In this document: positions 18,283-26,283 of the stretch, one piece after another
Numbering within the stretch: position 1 is the stretch's first letter
How the letters are laid out: each line of letters opens with the position of its first letter
Assembly (NCBI GenBank): GCA_016716905.1
Contig: JADJUS010000015.1
Span: 1 to 64,000, forward strand
Direction: 5' to 3'
Length of the DNA stretch: 64,000 bases
DNA from: Acidobacteriota bacterium
GTDB lineage: Bacteria > Acidobacteriota > Vicinamibacteria > Vicinamibacterales > SCN-69-37
Notes under the pieces: model-generated
The model's database searches: none
Told to the model about the DNA's origin: nothing
What the model saw: the letters and a program-made list of their open reading frames with translations, nothing else
Translations under genes and position numbers: made by a program

Positions 18283-19032
18283 ATGCCTGTCGTTCCCGAC
18301 GTTTCAACCCGCACGATTATCTTCTGCGATGGCGCCACGAAAGGGAACCCTGGACCAGGCGGCTGGGGCGCGGTGGTGGTGACGCCGGATGGCCGCGTGA
18401 CGGAACTGGGCGGTGCGATTCCCCACACGACCAACAACCGGATGGAGTTGACGGCGGCGATCAGCGCACTCGAGCGTGTGCAGTCGGTCGGCGGCCCACT
18501 GGACGTGTATACAGACTCCACATACGTCATCAAGGGCATCCGCGAGTGGATCTGGGCCTGGCGCCGGCGCGGATGGAAGACCGTGGAAGGCAACGACGTG
18601 CTCAACCGGGATCTGTGGGAAGTGATGTCGGCGCTGGTCCAGGCGCGCGGCACCTCTGTTATCGAATGGCACTATGTCCGAGGACACGTGGGCACGCCCG
18701 GCAACGAACGGTGTGACGCCATTGCGGATGGCCTTGCAAGGCACGCCCAGGTGAACCTGTACTCAGGCACCCTTCTGGGGTACGACGTCGATATTTCCGA
18801 TGTGCCCGCGGACACGGCGGTACCGGTGCGAAGCGCAGGCCCTCGCAAGGAGAAGGTCGCCGCGCATTCATACGTCAGCGTGGTGGACGGCCGGCCGACC
18901 CGTCACGCCACCTGGGCCGAATGCGAACGCCACGTGAAGGGCCGCTCCGGCGCCAAGTTCAAGAAGTCCGTCAGCGCGGCTGATGAGGCCGCCATCCTGC
19001 GAAGCTGGAACGTCGACCCTTCCGATCTCTGA
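18283..19032 (+). CDS. rnhA: Ribonuclease HI with C-terminal hybrid-binding-like domain
   Basis: A 249-residue enzyme that cuts the RNA strand of RNA-DNA hybrids. The catalytic set is complete: Asp16 (FCDGA), Glu55 (NRMELTAAI), Asp78 (YTDST) and Asp145 (NERCDAIAD), with His135 in VRGHVG. After residue ~155 there is a linker and then a viroplasmin/HBD-like fold (HSYVSVVDGRPTRHATWAECERHV, GAKFKKS). In most two-domain RNases H1 that module is N-terminal; here it follows the nuclease. ATG 18283 is chosen over a TTG one codon earlier. A TACAAT ends 6 nt before the ATG, again suggesting a leaderless message. The stop abuts that of the convergent amidohydrolase. Confidence 0.92.
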   Translation: MPVVPDVSTRTIIFCDGATKGNPGPGGWGAVVVTPDGRVTELGGAIPHTTNNRMELTAAISALERVQSVGGPLDVYTDSTYVIKGIREWIWAWRRRGWKTVEGNDVLNRDLWEVMSALVQARGTSVIEWHYVRGHVGTPGNERCDAIADGLARHAQVNLYSGTLLGYDVDISDVPADTAVPVRSAGPRKEKVAAHSYVSVVDGRPTRHATWAECERHVKGRSGAKFKKSVSAADEAAILRSWNVDPSDL

Positions 19033-20703
19033 TCACCGCTTCGTTGCGCCGGGGCCCTGAACGACGCGCCCGGGTGTGGCGTCGGTATGGACGCCATCTT
19101 TCAGGACGGGCACGCCGTTGACGAGTACGTGGACCATGCCGGTCGAATACTGGTGCGGCTTCTCGTACGTCGCGAGGTCTTCGACCTTCGCGGGATCAAA
19201 GACCGCAACATCCGCGAAGTACCCCGGCGCCAGACTCCCCCGCTTCTCGATGCGCAGCACCTTGGCGGGCTGTGAGGTCAACTTTCGTACGGCCTCCTGC
19301 AGCGTGAACACGCCCTCGCGGGTGTAGCGGCCGATGACGCGGGCGAAGCTGCCGTACGCCCGAGGGTGGGTGCTCGACTTCAGAAAGACACCTTCGGGCG
19401 CCATCGAGCCCGCGTCGGAGCTGAAGCTCATCCAGGGCAGCGCCATCTGGCGGCGGACATTCTCTTCCGACATCAGGAAGTACACGACCTGCACGCGGCT
19501 GCCGTCCTCGATCACCAGATCGATCGCGGTGTCTTCGGGCGACTTGCCTCGAGACTTCGCGACCTCGGCCAGTGTCTTGCCGGTGAGCGGCTTCAGCGCC
19601 TCGTTCTTGAAGCCGACAAGTAGCGTGCCCTCAGCGCCTGCAGCCAGATACAAGTTCTCCCACTCCGTGGTGCGCGTGGTCATCTCGCGGAGCACGCGTG
19701 GCCTGATCTTTGGGTCCTTGAGTCGGTTGGTCCAGGCCGTGTGGCCACCCTCCTGCACCCACGGCGGCATCGCCGCATCCAGCCCAGTGGACCCAGCCGT
19801 GTAGGTATACATGTCGGCGCTGATCTCCAGGCCTTCTGCCCTCGCGGACTCCACCTTCCGAATCACCTCATCGAGCTTGGTCCAGTTCTCTTTGCCTGCG
19901 GCCTTAAGGTGGTAGATCTCGGCCGGCACCTTCGCTTCGCGTGCAATCGTGATCAGCTCGTCCACCGCTTCCAGCAGTCGATTCCCTTCGCTGCGCATAT
20001 GCGAGATGTAGATGCCGCCGTGTTCCCCCGCGACGCGCGCGAGTGCGACGAGTTCTGGTGTCTTCGCGTAGAACGCCGGCGCGTAGATCAGAGACGACCC
20101 AACGCCCAGCGCTCCTTCCTTCATGGCCTGGGCGACCAGGCCGCGCATGGTATCGAGCTCCGCCGGGGTCGGCTCGCGGTTCGCCTCGCCAAGCACGTGC
20201 GTCCTCACGGTGGTGGCGCCGATGAACGACGCGATGTTCGTCGAAACTCCCTTCGCGACCAGATGGTCCAGATACTCCTTGAGCGTCGTCCACTCGATGG
20301 CGTATTTGATGTCGCCTTGCTGCTCGACGATTTCGGTCTTCATCGCAGCGGTGAGCGGCCCGCCCGACGTGCCCTCGCCAAACACCTCGAGCGTCACACC
20401 CTGACGAATGTCGCTCTGCGAGCGGCCGTCGGCCAACAGCGGCGTGCCCGCCCAGCTCAACATGTTGATGAAGCCGGGTGCGACGGCCAGTCCCTTTGCG
20501 TCGATCTCCGTCCGGCCCTTGGCGTCCCCGATCGCGCCGACGGCCACGACCGTGTCCCCGTTGATCGCCACATCGCCCGTGACCGGCGCCCCACCACTGC
20601 CGTCGTAGATGGTCCCGTTGCGGATGAGGACGTCGTATTCGACAGGCCCGGCGCAGGCAGATGTCGTCAGGACAACCATAAACACGGTGGCCAGGTGGCG
20701 CAT
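19033..20703 (-). CDS. D-aminoacylase-like amidohydrolase, lipoprotein
   Basis: A 556-residue protein of the N-acyl-D-amino-acid deacylase branch of the amidohydrolase superfamily. A lipoprotein signal (VFMVVLTTSAC, Cys17) predicts membrane anchoring outside the cytoplasm. Metal-site residues His235 (YISHMRSEG), His265 (IYHLKAAG) and Asp430 (SFSSDAG) are present. The usual GFIDxHxH block is replaced by GFINMLSWAG, and the cysteine of the GNCG loop is replaced by FGEGTSG, so the binuclear site is altered or reduced to one metal. A whole clade annotated as D-aminoacylase carries this variant, so it is probably active but on an uncertain substrate. It stands alone; its stop codon is back to back with that of rnhA. 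Confidence 0.8.
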   Translation of the reverse strand: MRHLATVFMVVLTTSACAGPVEYDVLIRNGTIYDGSGGAPVTGDVAINGDTVVAVGAIGDAKGRTEIDAKGLAVAPGFINMLSWAGTPLLADGRSQSDIRQGVTLEVFGEGTSGGPLTAAMKTEIVEQQGDIKYAIEWTTLKEYLDHLVAKGVSTNIASFIGATTVRTHVLGEANREPTPAELDTMRGLVAQAMKEGALGVGSSLIYAPAFYAKTPELVALARVAGEHGGIYISHMRSEGNRLLEAVDELITIAREAKVPAEIYHLKAAGKENWTKLDEVIRKVESARAEGLEISADMYTYTAGSTGLDAAMPPWVQEGGHTAWTNRLKDPKIRPRVLREMTTRTTEWENLYLAAGAEGTLLVGFKNEALKPLTGKTLAEVAKSRGKSPEDTAIDLVIEDGSRVQVVYFLMSEENVRRQMALPWMSFSSDAGSMAPEGVFLKSSTHPRAYGSFARVIGRYTREGVFTLQEAVRKLTSQPAKVLRIEKRGSLAPGYFADVAVFDPAKVEDLATYEKPHQYSTGMVHVLVNGVPVLKDGVHTDATPGRVVQGPGATKR

Positions 20704-20780
20704 GGGTGAGAGCCTATCCCATCAGCGACCGCCGACGGTGCGGAAGCCGACGTCTTCGCCCAGGCGCACCGCAGCCCAAG

Positions 20781-21212
20781 CTAGGACACTGCGGTCAGGT
20801 GCTTGGTGAGCGTCAGCACGTTCTTGTCCCCTTCGCGGCGATATTCGAGGTCGTCCATCATCTCGCGAACGATGTGCAGGCCGAGTCCGCCGATGCGTCG
20901 CTCTTCGACCGGAGCGTCAAGGTCAGGCGTCGGAACGGTGAGGGGGTTGAACGGCTGCCCGCCATCGGTCACTTGGGCACGCAGCACCTCCCCATCCAGG
21001 CTCAGGCGTACGACGATTGGGTGCTCCTGCGCGTCGGAGAATGCGTAGGAAATGACGTTGGTGACGACTTCGTCAAGCGAGAGGTTGACTGCGAACATCA
21101 CTTCGTCTGTGAGCTCGTGCTCGACGCCGAACGCTTCAACAGCAGCCGCCAGGCGCTCGATGTCCTTCAACCGGCTTGTGAGCGTCAGCGTCAGATCGGT
21201 GCTCACGGCCAC
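20781..21212 (-). CDS. RsbW/SpoIIAB-like serine kinase (anti-sigma regulatory factor fold)
   Basis: A 143-residue GHKL ATPase domain protein: N-box LSLDEVVTNVISYAF, ATP-lid motif VTDGGQPFNPL and GLGLHIVREMMDDLEY. Proteins of this size are kinases or binding partners that phosphorylate STAS anti-anti-sigma proteins and often sequester a sigma factor. It is the last gene of a five-gene operon, starting with GTG 3 bp after the ABC ATPase; the likely substrate is the STAS domain encoded three genes upstream. No sigma factor or PP2C-type phosphatase gene is next to it, so the output of the switch may be the transporter itself or a distant factor. Confidence 0.88.
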   Translation of the reverse strand: MAVSTDLTLTLTSRLKDIERLAAAVEAFGVEHELTDEVMFAVNLSLDEVVTNVISYAFSDAQEHPIVVRLSLDGEVLRAQVTDGGQPFNPLTVPTPDLDAPVEERRIGGLGLHIVREMMDDLEYRREGDKNVLTLTKHLTAVS

Positions 21213-21215
21213 GCC

Positions 21216-22028
21216 TCAGACATAGAGACGCCGCAACATGTCGGCAGCGGATTCGTCGAGCTGGTCGGCGCGGCGGATGTCTTCGAAACGGGCCAGCAGT
21301 TCGTCGGCTCTGAGGCGGCGCTTCTCGGCACCTCTGAAGTCGTGCAGCACGGCGCCGCGATGCATCATGACAAGGCGATCACCGAGATGGGCCGCCTGCT
21401 GCATCGAGTGAGTCACCATCAGCGTGGTGAGCCCGTCGCGGGCCACAATCTCCTCGCTGAGTGCGATGACCTGGTCGGCGCTTTTGGGATCGAGCGCGGC
21501 CGTGTGCTCGTCGAGCAACAACAGACGCGGCTTCAGCCACGTGGCCATCAGCAGCGTCAACGCCTGGCGCTGTCCGCCCGACAGGCTGCCGATCGCGTTG
21601 TCGAGCCGATCCTCCAGGCGCATGTTGAGACGCCGTACGCGGTCACGGAACTCGTCGCGCATCTTCGGGGTCAACGCCCACGACAGTCCCCGGCTCTTGC
21701 CCCGGCGGGCGGCGAGCGCGAGATTTTCTGCGATGGTCATCGAGGGTGCGGTGCCGCTGAACGGATTCTGAAACACCCGGCCGATCATCGAGGCCCGCCG
21801 ATGCTCGGGCCACGACGTGACGTCGGTGCCGTCGATCGACAGTGTGCCGGAATCCACGATGAACGTACCGGCGACGGCATTGAGGAATGTGGACTTGCCG
21901 GATCCATTGCCGCCGATGACGATGACGAAGGAGCCTTCTTCAATTGTCAGATCGACGCCCTGAAGCGCACGTACTTCGTTCGGCGTCCCTGGGTTGAAGG
22001 TTTTGACGATGCGGCGGACGTCAAGCAT
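21216..22028 (-). CDS. ABC transporter ATP-binding protein
   Basis: A 270-residue ATPase with Walker A GGNGSGKST, signature LSGGQRQAL, Walker B LLLLDEHTAALD and H-loop VTHSM. The LDEHTAALDP form and the neighbouring genes match the importer family that pairs PF04392-type binding proteins with BPD_transp_2-type permeases; characterised streptococcal relatives handle aromatic amino acids. Its ATG overlaps the permease stop by 8 bp, so it is co-translated. It energises the permease encoded just upstream; the substrate is not readable from sequence. Confidence 0.92.
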   Translation of the reverse strand: MLDVRRIVKTFNPGTPNEVRALQGVDLTIEEGSFVIVIGGNGSGKSTFLNAVAGTFIVDSGTLSIDGTDVTSWPEHRRASMIGRVFQNPFSGTAPSMTIAENLALAARRGKSRGLSWALTPKMRDEFRDRVRRLNMRLEDRLDNAIGSLSGGQRQALTLLMATWLKPRLLLLDEHTAALDPKSADQVIALSEEIVARDGLTTLMVTHSMQQAAHLGDRLVMMHRGAVLHDFRGAEKRRLRADELLARFEDIRRADQLDESAADMLRRLYV

Positions 22029-22941
22029 GTTTCTGCCCCATCTTGCGCATCATGCCTGGCAACACCAGTGCCGCGAACACAAACGCGGCGGTGATCAGTT
22101 TCAAGTCATTCGGATTCAATCCGCCCCGGAGCGCGATCGCCACAAGGAGCCGGAACAGCACCGACCCCATGATGGCGCCGGTGATGACGTAGCCGAGTTG
22201 GCGGACACCCACGAGCGCCTCACCAATGATGATGCTCGCGAGCCCCCACACCACCATGCCGATGCCCATCTGCACGTCGGCAAAGCCCTGATACTGCGTG
22301 AGCAGTGAGCCGGCGGATGCAATCAGTCCGTTCGAAAGTGCCAGCCCAAGCACAATCATGGTGTTCACATTCACACCCAGTGCACGAATCATCTGATCGT
22401 TGTCACCGGCCGCCTGCATCGCGGTGCCAAGGTTCGTCCTGAAGAACAGGTACAGGGCCAGTCCGAAGACCGCCGCCACGAGCAGCGCGAGCAGGAGCAC
22501 CGAAATGTCGCGCGTGGCCACTTCCCAGCCGATGAGGTTCACGTTGTCAGCGCCGAGCAGGCTGACGCCCCACCCTTCCGCGAGGGACGCAACCGTTCGT
22601 TCCGACATCAAGGGCACGTTGCTTTTGCCCATGATGTGCAGGTTCACGGAGAAGAGCGCCGTCATCACGAGGATGCCCGAGAGCAGCCGATTGATTCCGA
22701 AGCGCGTGTGGATCACACCCGTCACCGTGCCCGCCAATGCACCTGCAGCAAACGCCGCCATCGTCGCGAGTCCAGGATGCACTTGCGCCACAAGGAGGAC
22801 AGCCGTCACCGACGCGCCAAGCGTGACCGAACCTTCAGCCGTAATGTCGGGAAACGAAAAGATGCGGAAGCTGATGAACACGCCGAGCGCGAGGAGCGAC
22901 AGGATGAGTCCAATGGTGACGGCGCCGATCAGGAGCAACAT
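22021..22941 (-). CDS. ABC transporter permease (BPD_transp_2 / LivH-like)
   Basis: A 306-residue polytopic protein with about 8-9 hydrophobic segments, starting at the ATG at 22941, 2 bp after the STAS gene stop; an earlier in-frame start would overlap that gene by 25 bp and is less likely. SFRIFSFPDITAEGSVTLGASV near the N-terminus and GLALSNGLIASAGSLLTQYQGFADVQMGIGMVVWGLASIIIGE are typical of the family that works with ABC_sub_bind lipoproteins. The C-terminus PNDLKLITAAFVFAALVLPG also fits. A single permease suggests a homodimer. Confidence 0.9.
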   Translation of the reverse strand: MLLLIGAVTIGLILSLLALGVFISFRIFSFPDITAEGSVTLGASVTAVLLVAQVHPGLATMAAFAAGALAGTVTGVIHTRFGINRLLSGILVMTALFSVNLHIMGKSNVPLMSERTVASLAEGWGVSLLGADNVNLIGWEVATRDISVLLLALLVAAVFGLALYLFFRTNLGTAMQAAGDNDQMIRALGVNVNTMIVLGLALSNGLIASAGSLLTQYQGFADVQMGIGMVVWGLASIIIGEALVGVRQLGYVITGAIMGSVLFRLLVAIALRGGLNPNDLKLITAAFVFAALVLPGMMRKMGQKHA

Positions 22942-22943
22942 GG

Positions 22944-24203
22944 CTAGCCCTTCGCCTCGCCAAGCCAATCAGCCGCAATCGGCCCAGCCCAACAGGCCCC
23001 GCGGATGAACTCACTCTCGCCGGCGCCGGCCGGACCACGGTCGTCATGCAGGAGGTGCAGGACGCCCAGGAGTTGTTCGTGCTCGAAGAGCGACGTCACG
23101 GTGTCCTTCAGGTCAATCTCTCCCTTGCGCAGTGGCCGGAAGGGAAACGCCGCCGCGTGCACGTGTCCGGCCATGCCGTCCGTGCCAAGGGGACGCACAC
23201 AGGCGGCTCGCGCCACCGCTCCACCCCTGACCAGCACCCCAGCAGTGACGGTGGTTGATCGCAGGAACGCTCGCTCGGCCGTAAACGTCAGTCGGCCGCG
23301 CACGCCTGGGTGCCTGAAGAAGTCTCCACCGTCCTGATCCCCGAGGGGCTGGGCCGGGGAGCGGCGCAGCGCCGCGCCCACCAGGCCGGCCGCTTCACCG
23401 ACCATGACAAATCCCACGGCCTCAGTGCCGACAATTTCGGCGATGCCCTCAAGCAGGCTCATCATGCCGATGGCAGAACCGGGCTGCTGCGACTCGAAGT
23501 GCACAAGTTTCGTGAACTCTCCCTCACACGCCAAGCCGTACAACACGCGGACATCGTCGGGCAGCGGACCAGTTGCGAGCAGATAGTCGGGCACGTTGGT
23601 GCCATCGGCGGGTTGATAGCCGGTGGCGCCAGCCACTGAGAGCATCTCGCCAAATCTGGACTGACAGTCCGCAAAGCCCTCGCCGAAGGCGCCCACTCCC
23701 AGTGCGAACATGGGAGAAAGCGAGCCGAGGCTGGTGCAATCGCTCTCGGTGAACGCCGCCGTGCCCAGCGGCGCATCGGCGCCGAGTGTGCGACACCTGA
23801 GGCCGGCGGCATCCGGCCGGTCGAACACCTCGAAGGCCACGCCCGCCCTTGCCACGGCCCGACCCGGCCGGGGCATCGCCACAGTCACTGCCGACCGTAT
23901 GTCGGGGGCGATGAGTACCGCACTGAGCCGCGTCATCTCAAGCACGAGTCGCACCGAACTCGACGGATTCACCACCACAAACGTGCCCGTGATCCGGCTG
24001 AGCTGTTTGTAGAACTTCATGAGCGCGGCGATTCCGGCGGAGCTGAGGAACGTGACCTGCGACAGGTCCACCCGAAGATGATGGTGCCCGTCGCGCACCG
24101 CTTCAGAAAGCGCATTGTCGAGATGGTCGGCCCAGTAGCCGTCGAGGCGGCCAGCGACGGTCAGGAGGAACGCGCCGTCTGCGGGAGTTTTTGTAATCTG
24201 CAT
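22944..24203 (-). CDS. STAS (anti-anti-sigma) domain fused to a ~290-residue domain of unknown function
   Basis: A 419-residue protein started at the ATG at 24203. Residues 1 to about 110 are a STAS domain (VAGRLDGYWADHL, LRVDLSQVTFLSSAGIAALMKFY); Ser55 in FLSSAGI matches the serine that RsbW-type kinases phosphorylate. From about residue 115 to the end lies a domain I cannot name. It is Gly/Ala-rich, probably globular and cytoplasmic, with FGEGFADCQSRFGEMLSV, LLEGIAEIVGTEAVGFVMVG and several cysteines; the LLxGIAEIVG region is predicted helical. No signal peptide or membrane helix. Encoded between the substrate-binding protein (19 bp upstream) and the permease (2 bp downstream), which ties it to transporter signalling. 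The fusion is unusual. Confidence 0.8.
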   Translation of the reverse strand: MQITKTPADGAFLLTVAGRLDGYWADHLDNALSEAVRDGHHHLRVDLSQVTFLSSAGIAALMKFYKQLSRITGTFVVVNPSSSVRLVLEMTRLSAVLIAPDIRSAVTVAMPRPGRAVARAGVAFEVFDRPDAAGLRCRTLGADAPLGTAAFTESDCTSLGSLSPMFALGVGAFGEGFADCQSRFGEMLSVAGATGYQPADGTNVPDYLLATGPLPDDVRVLYGLACEGEFTKLVHFESQQPGSAIGMMSLLEGIAEIVGTEAVGFVMVGEAAGLVGAALRRSPAQPLGDQDGGDFFRHPGVRGRLTFTAERAFLRSTTVTAGVLVRGGAVARAACVRPLGTDGMAGHVHAAAFPFRPLRKGEIDLKDTVTSLFEHEQLLGVLHLLHDDRGPAGAGESEFIRGACWAGPIAADWLGEAKG

Positions 24204-24222
24204 CGTGTCCCCTGCTCCGGTG

Positions 24223-26217
24223 TCAGCGGCCGATGACTTCATCCGCGCGGCGGATGACCGCCTGCGGCACGGTGAACCCGATCTTGCGGGCGACATCGAG
24301 GTTGACCATCAACTTCGTCGGCGCGTATTCGACGAAGGGAATGGTGGCTGGGCGCGCGCCGCGGATAATCTGGGCCGCGATCCGGCCGGCCTCCACGCCG
24401 CTGCCGTGGTAGTCGCGCGAGACAGCCAGCACACCACCGGCGCGCAGTTGCGCCGACTGGAATACGAACACCGGCAGCTTCGCCCGTGACGCGGCCTGGG
24501 CAATTCCGGGAAAGGCCGTCACCGTGAGGTTGCCAGCCACCTGGCAAATGGCGTCGATGCCGCTCGTGGCGAGTGCCATGGCCGCGTCTGCGACCTCGAC
24601 GCTTGAGTTTGCCGCCACCGATTTGATCTCAAATCCCATGGGACCTGCCGCAGCCATCAGGGCGTCACGCTGGTGCACCATGTTCACTTCGGCCGGCACG
24701 TACACCATTCCCAGCTTGCGCGCGCGCGGCATCACTTCGCGCACAAGCGAGAGCATCTTGTCGAACGCTCCCATCATGTAGACGCCGCTCACATTCGGCA
24801 GGTGGTCGGCATTGGTCGTACCGGCGCCCACCGAAAACGCATTTGCCACGTACGTGAAGACGATCGGCATCGTCTTTGTCCGCTGGATGGCGGCCTGCAG
24901 CGTGGGCGTGGAAAACGTCACGAGCATGTCGGCGCCGTCTCCGATGGCGGCGTCGATCAGTCCCGTGACCGTGGCCATATCACCCTGCGCATTACGCACC
25001 GTGTATTCAAAGTCGCGCCCAGGCTCAAGCCCGGCTTCTTTCAGACCTGCCAGCACACCGGCTTCCGATTCCTCCACATCCGGCGTGTTGTTGTACTCAA
25101 CAAACCCCAAGCGCCATTTCTTAGCGGCCACCTGGCGAGGCGCCGGCGCAGCCTTCTTTGCGCCATGAACGCCGGCTTCGTCAACCGTGACGGTCGCGCG
25201 TTTCAGAGTGGCATCGGCGAACGCCCATCGCTCACGCAGGCCTTTGAGCGCCGTGGTATTCACCGACAGAAACGGCGGGACGATGTCGAGAACGTCGCGA
25301 ATCGGGATCTTCGAGATGTCCGCGCCTTCGAGCACATCGGCCACCAGGAAGGCGGCCTGCCGCCCCGACTCGAAGAAGTTGGGGCCGATGTCGAACAGCG
25401 TGCCGCGGTCGGCCCGGCCAGGCAGGATGGTGAAGACGGGCACGCGCGCCCGGCGTGCCAGCGACGCCACCAGGTCCACGGCGGCGATCACGGTGTTGTC
25501 GCCACCGATCCAGATCGCCTGGGCCCCTCGCGAGACCAGTGAATTGATCGCCTCGGGCACCGCCGACGTGCTGTCCACGTTGGCCTCCACGAGGGTCAGG
25601 CCCAGTTTTTTCGTGGCCTCGCGCGCCTTCGTGGTGAAAACGAGTGAATTGGATTCCGACGGGTTCCAGGCCACGCCGATGGTCTGCAGCGATGGCAGCG
25701 ACTCCTTCGCGATCCGGAACGACTCCTCCACGGGCGCCATCACGCCCTGTCCCACGATATGCGCGGGGTGCTTGAGCGGGTCGGCCCTGTCGAGCCCGAT
25801 CCCCGACGCATAGGGATCGGCGACCAGGAAAAATACGTGGCGGGTCTTGCCCTCGCGATTGTTGTTGGCCACCGCCTGCATGGACGGTGTGCTCGACGTC
25901 ACCACCAGGTCGAAGTCACCGGCCGTGACCTGGCGCGCAATCGCCACACCCGTCGGCATGTCGCCCTGCGCGTTGAAACGTTGGATGGTGATGTTCTCAC
26001 CGTCGCGGAATCCCCGTTCCGCCAGCCCGTCGAGGAGTCCCTCGATGCCCTCGTCGAGCACCGGCGTGTTGGCGTGCTGGACGATGGCGATGCGCGACAC
26101 CTTGCCGGGCCCGCTCGAGCGGCGGCCCAGGTCTGCGATGAGCAGGATCGCCGACGCCACAGCGATCAGCAGGATGCCGAGAGAAAGACGCGCGACGACT
26201 CTGAGTAGGCCAGCCAA
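24223..26217 (-). CDS. ABC substrate-binding protein with two tandem ABC_sub_bind domains
   Basis: A 664-residue protein with an uncleaved-looking N-terminal membrane anchor (LGILLIAVASAILLIADL) and two full PF04392-type domains, about 40-340 and 370-655. Both halves carry the same landmarks: AIVQHANTPVLDEGIEGLLDGL / GFVEYNNTPDVEESEAGVLAGL, NAQGDM (twice), LVVTSSTPSMQA / MLVTFSTPTLQA and IGVAWNP / LGMVYVP. Single-domain members are the usual form. The linker (AKKAAPAPRQVAAKK) is Ala/Lys-rich. Translation appears to start at TTG (26217), with no ATG or GTG in frame nearby and no clear Shine-Dalgarno. It heads the five-gene operon and is divergent from the cyclase-family gene. Two sites could mean cooperative sensing or two ligands. 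Confidence 0.88.
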   Translation of the reverse strand: MAGLLRVVARLSLGILLIAVASAILLIADLGRRSSGPGKVSRIAIVQHANTPVLDEGIEGLLDGLAERGFRDGENITIQRFNAQGDMPTGVAIARQVTAGDFDLVVTSSTPSMQAVANNNREGKTRHVFFLVADPYASGIGLDRADPLKHPAHIVGQGVMAPVEESFRIAKESLPSLQTIGVAWNPSESNSLVFTTKAREATKKLGLTLVEANVDSTSAVPEAINSLVSRGAQAIWIGGDNTVIAAVDLVASLARRARVPVFTILPGRADRGTLFDIGPNFFESGRQAAFLVADVLEGADISKIPIRDVLDIVPPFLSVNTTALKGLRERWAFADATLKRATVTVDEAGVHGAKKAAPAPRQVAAKKWRLGFVEYNNTPDVEESEAGVLAGLKEAGLEPGRDFEYTVRNAQGDMATVTGLIDAAIGDGADMLVTFSTPTLQAAIQRTKTMPIVFTYVANAFSVGAGTTNADHLPNVSGVYMMGAFDKMLSLVREVMPRARKLGMVYVPAEVNMVHQRDALMAAAGPMGFEIKSVAANSSVEVADAAMALATSGIDAICQVAGNLTVTAFPGIAQAASRAKLPVFVFQSAQLRAGGVLAVSRDYHGSGVEAGRIAAQIIRGARPATIPFVEYAPTKLMVNLDVARKIGFTVPQAVIRRADEVIGR

Positions 26218-26283
26218 CGGAAAGGTGCGCAGATTGTCACGTTCTCACATCGAACCTGTCAACCACGCCGAAGGTGATCAAGA

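Noticed and set aside
20706..22094. 462-codon plus-strand frame opposite the ABC/RsbW-like genes
   Set aside because: Shadow frame; all domain motifs are on the minus strand.
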